Assembly: GCA_035652815.1 (NCBI GenBank) | Contig: DASRDB010000011.1 | Coordinates: 248,001 to 312,000 of the forward strand | Direction of reading: 5' to 3' | Length of the DNA: 64,000 nt | DNA from: DASRDB01 sp035652815 | Lineage (GTDB): Bacteria; Chloroflexota; Ktedonobacteria; Ktedonobacterales; Ktedonobacteraceae | Shown here: positions 7,098-16,168 of the stretch, one piece after another | How positions within the stretch are numbered: the first letter of the stretch is position 1 | Layout of the letters: each line of letters starts with the position of its first letter | Position numbers and translations under genes: made by a program | The notes under the pieces: model-generated | Seen by the model: only the letters and a program-made list of their open reading frames with translations | Database searches by the model: none | What the model was told of the DNA's origin: nothing

Positions 7098-7493
7098 GTG
7101 ACAGTGGATAAATCTACCGTGAAGAATGAGTATGCGTTTCTTTTGCCGTACCAGTTTGTGCGGTTGACGACGTTTCGTAAGAGTGGCGTGGGTGTGCCGA
7201 CGACGGTTTGGTTCGCGCCTGATGGGGATAAGCTGTATGTGACGACGGGCAAGCAGGCGGGGAAGATCAAGCGCATTCGCAATAATGGCAAGGTATTGTT
7301 GCAGCCGTGTGATGCGCGGGGCAATGTGTTGGATGAGCGCGAGGTGGTGGCGATGGCACGCGAACTGCCGGAAGAAGAATATTACAAGGCGAAACAGGCC
7401 TTGCGTAGGAAATATGGGGCGATGTTTGACGAAGTGGTGGCGAAAACGCCTATCCAGGTTGGCAGGACGTATATCGAAATCTGGTTTGCATGA
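7098..7493 (+). CDS. PPOX-class (F420/FMN) oxidoreductase
   Basis: 131 residues with a split-barrel pyridoxamine-phosphate-oxidase-like fold: FVRLTTFRKSGVGVPTTVWF, KLYVTTGKQAGKIKRIRNNG and KVLLQPCDARGN are the characteristic strands of F420-dependent PPOX proteins (F420H2-dependent reductases of quinones, biliverdin and similar). The substrate is unknown. GTG 7098 is preferred because GAAGGAG ends 8 nt before it; the GTG at 7089 lies inside that ribosome site. A ~210-nt gap upstream shows no clear element. Two LLM-type genes elsewhere in the window support a cell that uses F420 or FMN. Confidence 0.82.
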   Translation: MTVDKSTVKNEYAFLLPYQFVRLTTFRKSGVGVPTTVWFAPDGDKLYVTTGKQAGKIKRIRNNGKVLLQPCDARGNVLDEREVVAMARELPEEEYYKAKQALRRKYGAMFDEVVAKTPIQVGRTYIEIWFA

Positions 7494-7588
7494 TACTTTT
7501 TGCGTCCTTTCCCTTGTGGTAATTCGTGCTATATCGTAGTTGAGGCCTTTTCAGAAGAGAGGCCAGTTGCGTAAAGGGAGGATACGTT

Positions 7589-8104
7589 ATGGCACAAGAA
7601 GAGAACAAGGAATTGCGCCCGATGGTGGGTGTCTCTGTCCTGATTATGAATGGGGACCGCATTTTGTTGGAGCGGCGCAGCAAGAACCCGATGGAGGGCG
7701 CGTGGAAAGCGCCCGGCGGGCATATGGAGTATGGCGAGAACCCTGAGGACACGGCGCTGCGTGAGGTGCAGGAAGAACTGGGTGTGGAAATCAGCGATCT
7801 CCAGTTCCGCGCTATTACCAATGATGTGTTTGAAGCAGATAAGAAGCATTACATCACGATCTGGATGCAGGCCAAGTATGTGTCGGGGGAGCCGAAGGTG
7901 AAAGCGCCCTACGAGGAGACCGAGGTGGGGTGGTTCCAGTGGCACGCGCTGCCGGAGCAACTGTACCTGCCGTTCCAGCACCTGCTTGAAGGCAAGACCT
8001 ATCCGCCGCAGACGACCGAGCATAAGATTGGCGGTGCCATCGAGACCACGCCAGTCTTGCCGGGCGCGAAATCTGAGGCGCTGTCTGAGGCAACGCCGGA
8101 ATAG
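7589..8104 (+). CDS. Nudix hydrolase
   Basis: 171 residues. The Nudix box GGHMEYGENPEDTALREVQE followed by ELGV matches Gx5Ex7REUxEExGU completely, at about residues 47-70. The N-terminal strand MVGVSVLIMNGDRILLERRS and the QVKAPYEETEVGWFQW-like region fit a MutT/ADP-ribose-type hydrolase of nucleoside diphosphates linked to another moiety; the substrate cannot be read from sequence. The C-terminal ~30 residues (VLPGAKSEALSEATPE) are an unstructured extension. ATG 7589 is preceded by AAAGGGAGGATACGTT. Confidence 0.88.
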   Translation: MAQEENKELRPMVGVSVLIMNGDRILLERRSKNPMEGAWKAPGGHMEYGENPEDTALREVQEELGVEISDLQFRAITNDVFEADKKHYITIWMQAKYVSGEPKVKAPYEETEVGWFQWHALPEQLYLPFQHLLEGKTYPPQTTEHKIGGAIETTPVLPGAKSEALSEATPE

Positions 8105-8190
8105 CCTGTATTGCTGCGTCACCACTATCCTTCCTGGGACGTGTAGATACTGAAGACAGTTGAACATGTTGTTTCTAGAAAGGTGTGAAT

Positions 8191-8526
8191 ATGACGCAAA
8201 ATACTTCTAATTCTATGGGTCAGGTTGAGATGCAGCAGTGCGCCCAGGATTGCCTCACCTGTAGCAGTGTTTGTAGCGAGGCGGCGAAGAGCCAGGGCGC
8301 AAATTCAGAGATGGCTTCGATGTTGCAGGATTGCGCGGAACTTTGCCAGGTGACGGCGCATTTCTTGCAGCATAATTCGCAGTTAAGCGGCTATGTTTGC
8401 CAGGCCTGTGCGAGAGTCTGCGACCATTGCGCCAATATGTGCGAGCAGGCTGGCAATAGCGATTGCGCCAATGCTTGCCGCAATGCTGCCTGGTCCTGCG
8501 GGCAGATGGCGAAGATGGTGGCGTAA
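8191..8526 (+). CDS. Cysteine-rich four-helix-bundle copper-binding protein (DUF326)
   Basis: 111 residues with a cysteine pattern (CAQDCLTCSSVC, CAELC, CQACARVCDHCANMC, CANAC) typical of DUF326/ferredoxin-like four-helix Cys-rich proteins, e.g. copper-storage Csp-type bundles where Cys lining the core bind Cu(I). About 13 Cys and one His in the metal-facing helices. No signal peptide, so a cytosolic form. ATG 8191 has AAAGG 8 nt upstream; GTG 8185 is too close. A strong terminator follows directly. Copper binding is known for the family and inferred here. Confidence 0.85.
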   Translation: MTQNTSNSMGQVEMQQCAQDCLTCSSVCSEAAKSQGANSEMASMLQDCAELCQVTAHFLQHNSQLSGYVCQACARVCDHCANMCEQAGNSDCANACRNAAWSCGQMAKMVA

Positions 8527-8530
8527 TCAA

Positions 8531-8587
8531 CACCAAAAGAAAAAGGGACGTTCCATTGGATTGTCCCTTTTTCTTTTGGTGTATTTT
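8531..8587. terminator. Bidirectional terminator
   Basis: A perfect 19-bp stem (8531-8549 with 8563-8581, CACCAAAAGAAAAAGGGAC) and 13-nt loop, A-rich on one side and followed by TATTTTT. It lies between the convergent DUF326 and NarL-type genes and can serve both. Confidence 0.9.
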
Positions 8588-9381
8588 TAAGCGCAATCTT
8601 CGTCGGGCAGCAGGCCTTGACGGAAGGCGAAGATGGCGGCCTGGGTGCGGTCGCGAATATTTAGCTTCTGGAAGATGATGGAGAGGTAGTTTTTGACCGT
8701 TTTCTCGGAATAGGCCAGTTTGTCGGCAATCTCCTTGTTGCTCAAGCCGGTTGCCACGTAACGAAGTAACTCGATCTCTTTTTCAGTCAGAGCGGTCAGT
8801 GACGAGCCGAGTGGGTGTAGTTCTGAGAGGCGGCGATATTCGTTGACCAGCGCGCCGGTCAGTTCGGGTTCGATAAGGACGCCGCCCGCGTGGACGGTGC
8901 GAATGGCCTGCACCAGTTCGCGCGATGAAACGCTTTTGAGCAGGTAGCCTTTCGCGCCGTTGCGAATGGCCTGCAAGACCTGTTCCTGTTTGCGCGCGAC
9001 GGTGAGCATGATAACGGCGATGTCTGGGAACTCGTTGGTGATCTGGCGCGTAATGGCGAGGCCATCGACGCCGGGCAGGCTGATGTCCATGAGAACGACG
9101 TCAGGAAGCAGTTTGCGCACTTTGTGCAGGGCTTCATAGCCGTGGGTGGCTTCCGCGATTACGTGGAGATCTTCTTCCAGTTCGAGCAACTGGCGTATGC
9201 CCTCGCGCATCAAGCCATGATCGTCTACGAGCAAGATGCTGATGACGCCTGTTTCTGGCTGCTCATCCTGGGAAAGATGCCTGTCATCTTGACCCTCGAG
9301 GACTCCTGTAAGCGTCTTTTTATGGTAACCTGTTGCTGTATCTATAGCTATACTATGAGAAGATAGCGGAGTGGTTTGCAT
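8587..9381 (-). CDS. NarL/FixJ-type response regulator (REC + LuxR HTH)
   Basis: 264 residues from ATG 9381 (GGAGG 6 nt before). After a ~47-residue flexible N-terminal tail comes a receiver: SILLVDDHGLMREG, Asp in VVLMDISLPGVDG, Thr in IMLTVAR, Lys in YLLKSVSSREL. A linker leads to the LuxR-type HTH: LTALTEKEIELLRYVATGLS, NKEIADKL, TVKNYLSIIFQKL. It is a phosphorylation-controlled transcription factor. No partner kinase is nearby. The long N-terminal tail before the receiver is uncommon in the family, but the start is well supported. Confidence 0.92.
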   Translation of the reverse strand: MQTTPLSSHSIAIDTATGYHKKTLTGVLEGQDDRHLSQDEQPETGVISILLVDDHGLMREGIRQLLELEEDLHVIAEATHGYEALHKVRKLLPDVVLMDISLPGVDGLAITRQITNEFPDIAVIMLTVARKQEQVLQAIRNGAKGYLLKSVSSRELVQAIRTVHAGGVLIEPELTGALVNEYRRLSELHPLGSSLTALTEKEIELLRYVATGLSNKEIADKLAYSEKTVKNYLSIIFQKLNIRDRTQAAIFAFRQGLLPDEDCA

Positions 9382-9576
9382 GGTGTGCCTCCAGCCAGAG
9401 CGTTCCGGCTTTGTCAAGTAACTAATGGATGTGATTTAATGAAAATGTATACAAGCTATTCTTAGTATGAGCAAGCAAGCGAAGTAATACATCACCCTGA
9501 TGGGGGATTTTTTTTGTAGCTCAGCGTTTTTTCAGATGAACAAACAAAGGAACAATGGGGATAAAGGAGAGCAACT

Positions 9577-10251
9577 TTGACTATGCAGACAACAACGGGA
9601 GATATGTCACAAGTATTATTAAGCGTCTATACAGAGGTAGAGCGTCGTTTTCAGCAGGTAAATGATCCCGCGCATGGTTGGGAACACGTGCGGCGTGTCT
9701 ACTCGCTCGCGGAATACCTGGCGGAGCGCGAGGGCGCTAATCGCTTTATTGTGGGCATGGCAGCGCTGATGCACGATATTGGGCGGTTGGAACATGATGA
9801 AGCGGCGCATCACGCCGATCTTTCGGTAAAGAGCGCGGCGCAATTGATGAACGAATACGGCCTCGCGCCGGAGATACAGGATGCCGTGTTACATGCCATT
9901 GAGGCGCACAGCTTCAGCAGAAATATCGAGCCGCGCACCATCGAGGCGCGAGTGGTGCGGGATGCCGACCGCCTGGATGGTCTGGGAGCAATTGGTATTA
10001 TGCGCTGGGCAATTACAGGAACGATCCGGCGCACGCCTGAGACGTTGTCCTATAATCCCACCGACCCTTTCGCGCAGCAACACACGCCTGATGATAAGCG
10101 CTATATGCTCGACCATTTTTATAGCAAACTCTTGAAATTGGAAGATAGCATGTCCACAGAGACAGGGCGCAAACTGGCCCGGCAGCGGACGGCTTTTATG
10201 CGGTTGTACCTGGACGAGTTTAAGAGGGAGTTGGAGATTCAGGCGCAATAG
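9577..10251 (+). CDS. HD-domain phosphohydrolase
   Basis: 224 residues. HGWEHVRRVYSLAEYLAE (first His), ALMHDIGRLEHDEAAHHADL (HD pair) and RDADRLDGLGAIGIMRWAI (last Asp) form the metal-binding HD site of the YedJ/YhgE-like small HD family that hydrolyses nucleotides or related phosphates. The substrate is not predictable. The start is probably TTG at 9577 (GGAG ends 7 nt before); ATG 9583 is 13 nt away. It stands alone between the divergent NarL-type gene and the ABC operon. Confidence 0.85.
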   Translation: MTMQTTTGDMSQVLLSVYTEVERRFQQVNDPAHGWEHVRRVYSLAEYLAEREGANRFIVGMAALMHDIGRLEHDEAAHHADLSVKSAAQLMNEYGLAPEIQDAVLHAIEAHSFSRNIEPRTIEARVVRDADRLDGLGAIGIMRWAITGTIRRTPETLSYNPTDPFAQQHTPDDKRYMLDHFYSKLLKLEDSMSTETGRKLARQRTAFMRLYLDEFKRELEIQAQ

Positions 10252-10331
10252 AAAAACGTTTCTCGCGTCTTGATAGGTAAGTACTGCCAAACGAGCCTGA
10301 GTTAATCTCTATGGATGTGAGGTAGGTTTGT

Positions 10332-13300
10332 ATGTCTCTGACAAGAGAAGCGGGAGGCGCTGCGCCAGAAAAACGTCCCGAAACGTCCGCAAAACGTTCC
10401 CAGGCGTCCCGGCGACCATCTAAGCCGGGACTGCGCTCGATGGTGAAGCTGGCTCGATGGCGAACGCGGCAGGTCTGGCGCTTGCTGCTGGTGCTGGGTA
10501 TTGGTATGACTCTCGCGGTAATGCTCGTCTGTTCGATGCCGCTCTATTCGGACGTGTCGATGACCGCGGGAATACGCAGTGTGCTTGGCAATTCTTTCCA
10601 GAATAGAGATATCATTGTGCAGAGCATTACCGAGCAAATCTCTGGGAAGATTGTAGATCAGGCAACGAAGCAAATCGACGCGGATTTCCAGAGCAGGCTG
10701 GAGCCGTATCTCACGCCTCTAGAATTCTCTGTCGAGACCGCTACCTTTACTATTTTAGGCAATCAGCCCAATCCCAAGTGCAGTGGTAACGAGACGGGGC
10801 CGATCTATGACACATGCAACCAGATTCAGATGATTGGGGCGTCGATGGCGCAGGCGCAATCTCATCTGACGTTGCTGGCAGGGCGCTTGCCGAGGACGGA
10901 TAGCTCGGATATCGAGATTGCGCTTACCTCCGAGAGCGCGGAAAAGTTGAACGCGACGGTCGGCTCGGTTTTTTCTATTCATGTGGGTTTTAGCCAGATA
11001 GGTGTCAGAAGTGTGGTCAAAACGTTTCACCTGCGCCTTGTAGGGATTTTCCAGCTGAACCGGCAGGATGATCCGTACTGGCATGGCAACACCTATTTGA
11101 GCGCCGATCGAGGGATTACTCCTGGCTTTGTCTTCACGGCGCTGGCCTCAAATGACGGCGTGATTTCGGCGTATGATAAGGTTTTTTCTAGGCCGGACCT
11201 GTCGGGCACTACTATGGACTTTCCGGCAGCGTATCTCTGGTACTATCCGCTTAATCCGCAGCGTATCGATGTTGACCACCTGGACAGCGTGCTGAATGGC
11301 ATCAACGCGGTGCAGGTTGATACGTCTAACAACCCTTATCTTTCTCAAACGCCGTATCTTGAGAAAACCACGACCTATTTGCCGAGTACGATTTTGCAGC
11401 GCTATCATGACCGCCTCGGCGTGGCGCGCATTCCGGTGACGAGCCTGCTGATCTTTGTGCTGGCGCTGGTTTTATTCTTTGTCAGCATGATGGCCGATTT
11501 CCTGGTGGACCGCCAGACAGACGCAATCTCTGTGTTAAGAAGTCGAGGGGCGAGCAAATCGCAAATATTCGGCGCGTTTACGGTGCAAAGTATAGCGCTG
11601 GGGATAATGGCGTTCGTTGCGGGGCCGTTGCTGGCGATAGTGGTGGTTTACTTTGTGGGGCAGCGCTTGCTTCCAGGCGGCGACCAGAATGCGCTTTCGA
11701 TTATCGCCAGCAATCCGCTCGGTGTGGCGTTGAACCTTGCCATCTACGCGCTAATTACGGTGATTGTCAGCGTGCTGGCAATGGTGGGGTCGATTTATCG
11801 CGCTTTGCAGGTGGATGTGCTGGCGCTGCGGCGCGAGGCGGCTCGTTCAACGCGCAAACCGCTCTGGCAGCGTCTCAACCTGGATATCGTAGCGATTATT
11901 ATTGCGCTGGTCGGCTTTCTTATTACGAACTACGTGGCCAATTCGGGCCTGCTTGACCCACAGCTACGACTGATCTTGCTTTCTCCTTTGACTTTATTGG
12001 GAACTGTGTTCTTGCTCATCGCCTGTTTGCTGGTGTTCCTACGCATCTTCCAATTGTTGTTACGCCTGGGCGCATGGATTGCTACACGCGGGCGCGGCTC
12101 CGCTTCTATGCTGGCGCTGGCGCAGATGGCGCGCAGCCCGCGTCAATCGCTGCGCATGACGCTGCTGTTTTCGCTGGCGACGGCGTTTGTCATCTTTACG
12201 ATGATTTATTCGGCTTCGCAGGCGCAGCGCATTCCGCAGGTGGCGGCGTACCAGGCGGGCGCGGATTTTAGTGGCACGCCTGAAAATACAAGTATAGACT
12301 CGGTAGCGCTGGACTCGACTACGACGGCCTACCGCGCTATTCCAGGAGTGGTTTCGGCCTCTATGGGGTATAAAGGGACGGCCATTGGCGGCGGCAATAT
12401 TATCGCGCTGACGATTGGCGTGATCGCGGTCGATGCGAATAATTTCGCGCAGACAGCCGATTGGAGCGAGCAGGATTCGACACAATCGCTCTCCTCGCTG
12501 ATGGCGCAGTTGCGAGCGGCGCGTTCGCGATCGGTTGCCGCGAACAGGGTACCGGCGCTGGTAGACGAAAATACCTGGAATGCCCTGCACCTGTCGCCCG
12601 GAGCGGTCTTTGTGCTGAATTTCTCGCCCTATGGAGATTTGACGATGGTGGCGGTAGCGGAGGTACAGCATATTCCTACTTCCAACAATGCGAACGAGGG
12701 CGAGGACCTGCCGGATGGCAATGTGCTGGTGGATTATCGCACCCTGGCTCCTGTCTATATCAACAATTTTGCGTATGAGGGTGTCGGGATGCCTTTGAAC
12801 TACGTCTGGTTGAAGACACGCGATGATCCTGCTTCGCTTGGCAGCGTGCGCAAGACGCTGGGCGGGGGCTGCTGCCTGGAATTGTCGCGGCTCTACGACC
12901 GGCGGGATATCATCAACTCGCTGCAAAACGACCCGCTCTATGTTGATCTGCTCGGCGTGCTGGGGATTGGCGCGAGCATGGCCCTCTTGCTGGCGCTGGC
13001 CGGGAACCTGATAGCATCGTGGCTGAGCGCCCGCAGTCGTTTGACCAGCTTCGCGGTACTGAGGGCGCTTGGCGCGTCGTCTAAACAGCTTGCCAGCATA
13101 CTGACCTGGGAGCAGAGTATCATTTATCTGACCTCGCTGCTGCTCGGGCTGCTGTTCGGGGCGATTCTGTCGCTGCTGGCGCTGCCCGCGCTGGTGTTTA
13201 CCAATGCTGGCTCCAGTGGCACGCAGAGCAACGTCACCAGCAGCTCGTTTTTCGTTGCGCAGACGGTACCGCCGGTGCAGATTGTGATACCGCCCGCGCT

Positions 13301-13412
13301 GCTGCTTGTGCTGGCGATACTGATTGTCATTTGTGTGGCAGCATTGACGCTGATGGTGCGGGTCGTTTCGCGGCCCTCGATCAGTCAGACTTTGCGCTTG
13401 AATGAAGATTAA
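10332..13412 (+). CDS. ABC transporter permease, double FtsX domain
   Basis: 1026 residues. A basic cytoplasmic head (to ~45) precedes TM1 (VWRLLLVLGIGMTLAVMLVC), a large extracellular part of ~300 residues, then three to four helices around LLIFVLALVLFFVSMMADFL with the FtsX-type cytoplasmic segment DRQTDAISVLRSRGASKSQI. A second extracellular domain and a second FtsX unit (ASMALLLALAGNLIASWLSA, FAVLRALGASSKQL) end the protein. This is the MacB/LolCE-like mechanotransmission type, often exporting lipids, peptides or drugs, or acting on envelope proteins. The two ATPases follow directly, giving a complete exporter. The cargo is unknown. ATG 10332 lies behind GTGAGGTAGGTTTGT. Confidence 0.9.
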   Translation: MSLTREAGGAAPEKRPETSAKRSQASRRPSKPGLRSMVKLARWRTRQVWRLLLVLGIGMTLAVMLVCSMPLYSDVSMTAGIRSVLGNSFQNRDIIVQSITEQISGKIVDQATKQIDADFQSRLEPYLTPLEFSVETATFTILGNQPNPKCSGNETGPIYDTCNQIQMIGASMAQAQSHLTLLAGRLPRTDSSDIEIALTSESAEKLNATVGSVFSIHVGFSQIGVRSVVKTFHLRLVGIFQLNRQDDPYWHGNTYLSADRGITPGFVFTALASNDGVISAYDKVFSRPDLSGTTMDFPAAYLWYYPLNPQRIDVDHLDSVLNGINAVQVDTSNNPYLSQTPYLEKTTTYLPSTILQRYHDRLGVARIPVTSLLIFVLALVLFFVSMMADFLVDRQTDAISVLRSRGASKSQIFGAFTVQSIALGIMAFVAGPLLAIVVVYFVGQRLLPGGDQNALSIIASNPLGVALNLAIYALITVIVSVLAMVGSIYRALQVDVLALRREAARSTRKPLWQRLNLDIVAIIIALVGFLITNYVANSGLLDPQLRLILLSPLTLLGTVFLLIACLLVFLRIFQLLLRLGAWIATRGRGSASMLALAQMARSPRQSLRMTLLFSLATAFVIFTMIYSASQAQRIPQVAAYQAGADFSGTPENTSIDSVALDSTTTAYRAIPGVVSASMGYKGTAIGGGNIIALTIGVIAVDANNFAQTADWSEQDSTQSLSSLMAQLRAARSRSVAANRVPALVDENTWNALHLSPGAVFVLNFSPYGDLTMVAVAEVQHIPTSNNANEGEDLPDGNVLVDYRTLAPVYINNFAYEGVGMPLNYVWLKTRDDPASLGSVRKTLGGGCCLELSRLYDRRDIINSLQNDPLYVDLLGVLGIGASMALLLALAGNLIASWLSARSRLTSFAVLRALGASSKQLASILTWEQSIIYLTSLLLGLLFGAILSLLALPALVFTNAGSSGTQSNVTSSSFFVAQTVPPVQIVIPPALLLVLAILIVICVAALTLMVRVVSRPSISQTLRLNED

Positions 13413-13422
13413 GGGAGGGGTC

Positions 13423-14391
13423 ATGGCGCAGCCGTTGGTGATATGTGATAATCTGGTAAAAATATATAAAGTGGCGGACCTGGAGGTGGTGGCGCTGCAG
13501 GGGCTGGACCTGGAGGTGATGCCGGGCGAGTTTATGGCAATTGTCGGCGCGTCCGGCTCAGGCAAAAGCACATTGCTCAATATTTTGAGTGGGTTAGACC
13601 TGCCGAGCGCGGGAAAGTGCTTTGTTGGCAGGTACAACCTGACTCGTTTGAGCGAGGCGCAGCGCATCCATTATAAGCGCTTTGTTGTGGGGCATGTCTG
13701 GCAGCAAAGCGGGCGCAACCTGCTGCCGGAATTGACGATACAGGATAATGTCGAACTGCCCCAGGTGCTGGGTGGACTGGATGCGAGAAAGCGGGCGCGG
13801 AGAGCGCGTAAATTGCTGGAAGTGGTAGGTTTAAAGGGGATGGAGCATAAACATCCCTACCAGCTTTCGGGCGGCGAGCAGCAGAGGGCCGCTATTGCTG
13901 TAGCCCTTGCCAACCAGCCAGGATTGTTGCTGGGAGATGAGCCGACGGGCGAACTGGATTCGGGAACGGCCAGCGAGATCATGAACCTGCTGCGCGACCT
14001 GAACCGCAAGTTTGGCCTGACGATTATTATCGTGACGCATGACGTGGCGATTGCGGCGGTGGTTGATCGCACCATCGCCATACGGGATGGCAGAACAAGC
14101 ACAGAGACGGTGCGCCGCGATGAGCCACTTGAGGCGGTAAGCGAACACGTGCTGGAACGCAGCGCTGTGATCGGCCTTTCAAGCAAGACGCATCGCGAGT
14201 CGGTATTGATCGACCGCGTGGGCCGCTTGCAGCTACCAAAGGAGGCCCTGGAGAGCATTCCTTTCCAGGGCCGCGCCGAAGTGCGTATCGTGAACGATCA
14301 CGTGGAATTATGGCCAATTCGTATCGAGACGAACGGCTCCAATGATTCGCAAGATGTGGAGCAGGTGGATAAACACACAGAGGTGAAGTAA
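13423..14391 (+). CDS. ABC transporter ATP-binding protein with C-terminal AbrB-like domain
   Basis: 322 residues from ATG 13423 (GGGAGGGG just before; 10 nt after the permease stop). The ATPase of the MacB/LolD class has Walker A GASGSGKST, Q-loop in HVWQQSGRN, signature LSGGEQQRAAIA and Walker B LLLGDEPTGELDSG. It is longer than the usual ~230 aa: after the ATPase there is VLIDRVGRLQLPKEALESIP then RAEVRIVNDHVELWP, which has the look of an AbrB/SpoVT swapped-hairpin domain (D-x-x-GR-x-x-LPKE). Such a domain might dimerise the subunit or bind DNA. Its stop overlaps the next start (TAATG). Confidence 0.88.
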   Translation: MAQPLVICDNLVKIYKVADLEVVALQGLDLEVMPGEFMAIVGASGSGKSTLLNILSGLDLPSAGKCFVGRYNLTRLSEAQRIHYKRFVVGHVWQQSGRNLLPELTIQDNVELPQVLGGLDARKRARRARKLLEVVGLKGMEHKHPYQLSGGEQQRAAIAVALANQPGLLLGDEPTGELDSGTASEIMNLLRDLNRKFGLTIIIVTHDVAIAAVVDRTIAIRDGRTSTETVRRDEPLEAVSEHVLERSAVIGLSSKTHRESVLIDRVGRLQLPKEALESIPFQGRAEVRIVNDHVELWPIRIETNGSNDSQDVEQVDKHTEVK

Positions 14392-15080
14392 TGCAGGAAA
14401 CAGCCGTACAGACGATTGCCGAAGCGCGTGGGGTGACGCGCGATTTCCGGGCCGGAAGCAATGTAGTGCATGCCTTGCGCGGCATTGATTTAAGCATTGC
14501 GCCGGGGGAGTTTGTGGCGCTGCGCGGGCGTTCCGGCTCCGGCAAAACGACGCTGCTGAATATTCTGATCGGGTTGGATAATCCCACAAGCGGGCAGGTA
14601 TTTATTCTGGGGCATGACCTGGCTACCCTGGATGAGGCAGCGCGGGCCAAACTGCGCCGTGAAAGCATCGGCATGATGTTCCAGAACGCGCACCTCTTCC
14701 CATCCTTAACAGCGAAAGAGAACGTTGAGCTGCCCCTACGGCTGGCAAAGGTAGACCCTGCGCGGCGCGATAGCCTTGCTCGTGAAGCTCTGGAACGGGT
14801 AGGATTGGGGCCGCGTATGCATCATCGCGGCCTGGAACTCTCGGGCGGCGAGCAGCAGCGCGTCTCGCTGGCTCGCGCCCTGGTGCATTCCCCGCGCTTC
14901 ATCGTCGCTGACGAGCCAACCGGCAACCTGGACTCGATCACGGGCCGCGCCATCGCCAAACTCCTGCGCGAGACCGCTCATAATTCGCAAATCGGCCTGC
15001 TCGTTGCCACGCACGACCCGACGATTGTGGAAGCGGCGGATAGAGTGGTGCAGATTTCGGATGGTAGGATCATTGAATAA
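14391..15080 (+). CDS. ABC transporter ATP-binding protein, LolD/MacB class
   Basis: 229 residues, standard length. Walker A GRSGSGKTT, Q-loop MMFQNAHLFP, signature LSGGEQQRVSLA, Walker B FIVADEPTGNLDS and H-switch VATHDPTI are intact. Start overlaps the stop of the preceding ATPase gene by one base, so it is the third gene of the permease operon. Two different ATPases with one double-FtsX permease suggest a heterodimeric motor. The gene ends 9 nt before the convergent gpsA stop. Confidence 0.92.
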   Translation: MQETAVQTIAEARGVTRDFRAGSNVVHALRGIDLSIAPGEFVALRGRSGSGKTTLLNILIGLDNPTSGQVFILGHDLATLDEAARAKLRRESIGMMFQNAHLFPSLTAKENVELPLRLAKVDPARRDSLAREALERVGLGPRMHHRGLELSGGEQQRVSLARALVHSPRFIVADEPTGNLDSITGRAIAKLLRETAHNSQIGLLVATHDPTIVEAADRVVQISDGRIIE

Positions 15081-15089
15081 ATCAATGCG

Positions 15090-16100
15090 TTACAGCATCC
15101 CTTCCAACTCATTTTTGGGGTCGCGCATCATCAATTCTGGAACGGCCTTGCGCGGGTCGCGGCCCTCGAAGAGGACGGTGCTGAGTTGTTCGGTGATGGG
15201 CATTTCGACGTTGTAGCGCCGGGCGAGTTGCAGGGCGGCTTTGGTGGTGTAGACACCTTCGGCAACGCTATGGGTAGAGGAAAGAATATCGTCGAGTTTT
15301 TCGCCTGCGGCAAGACGCTGACCGAGTTGGTGGTTGCGGCTGAGCGGGCTGGAGCAGGTGGCGATGAGGTCGCCAATGCCTGCGAGGCCAACGAAGGTGA
15401 GTGGGTGCGCGCCAGCCGCAATGCCGAGCCGGGCGATCTCCGCGATGGCGCGGGTGATGAAGGCGGCTTTAGCGTTCTCGCCGTAGTTCATGCCATCGTT
15501 GAAGCCAGCGCCTATGGCGATGATGTTTTTCAGCGAACCACCCAGTTCTACCCCGACTACGTCGTTTGAGGTATAGATACGGAAGCGCGGGGTGTTGATG
15601 ATGTCACGCGCGTAGATAGCTATTTCCTCGTCATCAGCTGCTATCACGGCGGCGGTTGGTTTGCCCTCGGCAACTTCTCGCGAAATGTTGGGGCCGCTCA
15701 GAGCGGCGATACGCCTACCCAGGTCTGGTATCTCTTCCTGAATCACCTCGGTCATGCGTTTAAGGCTGTGCAATTCGATGCCTTTGCTGCAACTGACGCA
15801 GATAGTTTGCGGGTCAAGATACGGAGCAAGCAGGCGCGCATTTTCACGTGTGCGCTGGGATGGTGTGACGAGCAGCAGGAGATGTTTGTCTCGTGTTGCT
15901 GCCGCAATATCGGATGTGACTTGCAGAGGGTCGGGAAAAGGAAAGCCGGGCAGGAACATGCTGTTTTCGCGCCTTTGCTGCATTTCGGCGGCGCGTTCGG
16001 GCCGGTGTTCCCACAGGGTTGTGTCTACGCCTTTATGTGCCAGCAGCAGCGCCAGTGTGGTTCCCCAGGCACCGCTGCCGATTACGCCAACAGATACCAT
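15090..16100 (-). CDS. gpsA: NAD(P)-dependent glycerol-3-phosphate dehydrogenase
   Basis: 336 residues from ATG 16100 (GGAGAGCAAT before it; the TTG 12 nt upstream has no ribosome site). Rossmann motif VGVIGSGAWGTTLALLLA at the N-terminus, SCSKGIE, LSGPNISREVAEGKPTA and the catalytic-lysine region ELGGSLKNIIAIGAGFNDGM, then NAKAAFITRAIAEIARLG. Reduces dihydroxyacetone phosphate to sn-glycerol-3-phosphate for phospholipid synthesis in the cytosol. It follows hpt on the minus strand with a ~70-nt gap. Confidence 0.95.
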   Translation of the reverse strand: MVSVGVIGSGAWGTTLALLLAHKGVDTTLWEHRPERAAEMQQRRENSMFLPGFPFPDPLQVTSDIAAATRDKHLLLLVTPSQRTRENARLLAPYLDPQTICVSCSKGIELHSLKRMTEVIQEEIPDLGRRIAALSGPNISREVAEGKPTAAVIAADDEEIAIYARDIINTPRFRIYTSNDVVGVELGGSLKNIIAIGAGFNDGMNYGENAKAAFITRAIAEIARLGIAAGAHPLTFVGLAGIGDLIATCSSPLSRNHQLGQRLAAGEKLDDILSSTHSVAEGVYTTKAALQLARRYNVEMPITEQLSTVLFEGRDPRKAVPELMMRDPKNELEGML

Positions 16101-16168
16101 ATTGCTCTCCAACTACCTGTTTTGTTCTTACTCATTGTAGCAGGTGGGAGAGTTGGCGGCAATAAGGG

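Noticed and set aside
12060..13667. Long minus-strand open frame (535 codons) opposite the ABC permease
   Set aside because: It is the antisense of clearly coding FtsX-domain sequence; its product is Arg/Gln/His-rich low complexity without domains, as expected from GC-rich shadow frames.
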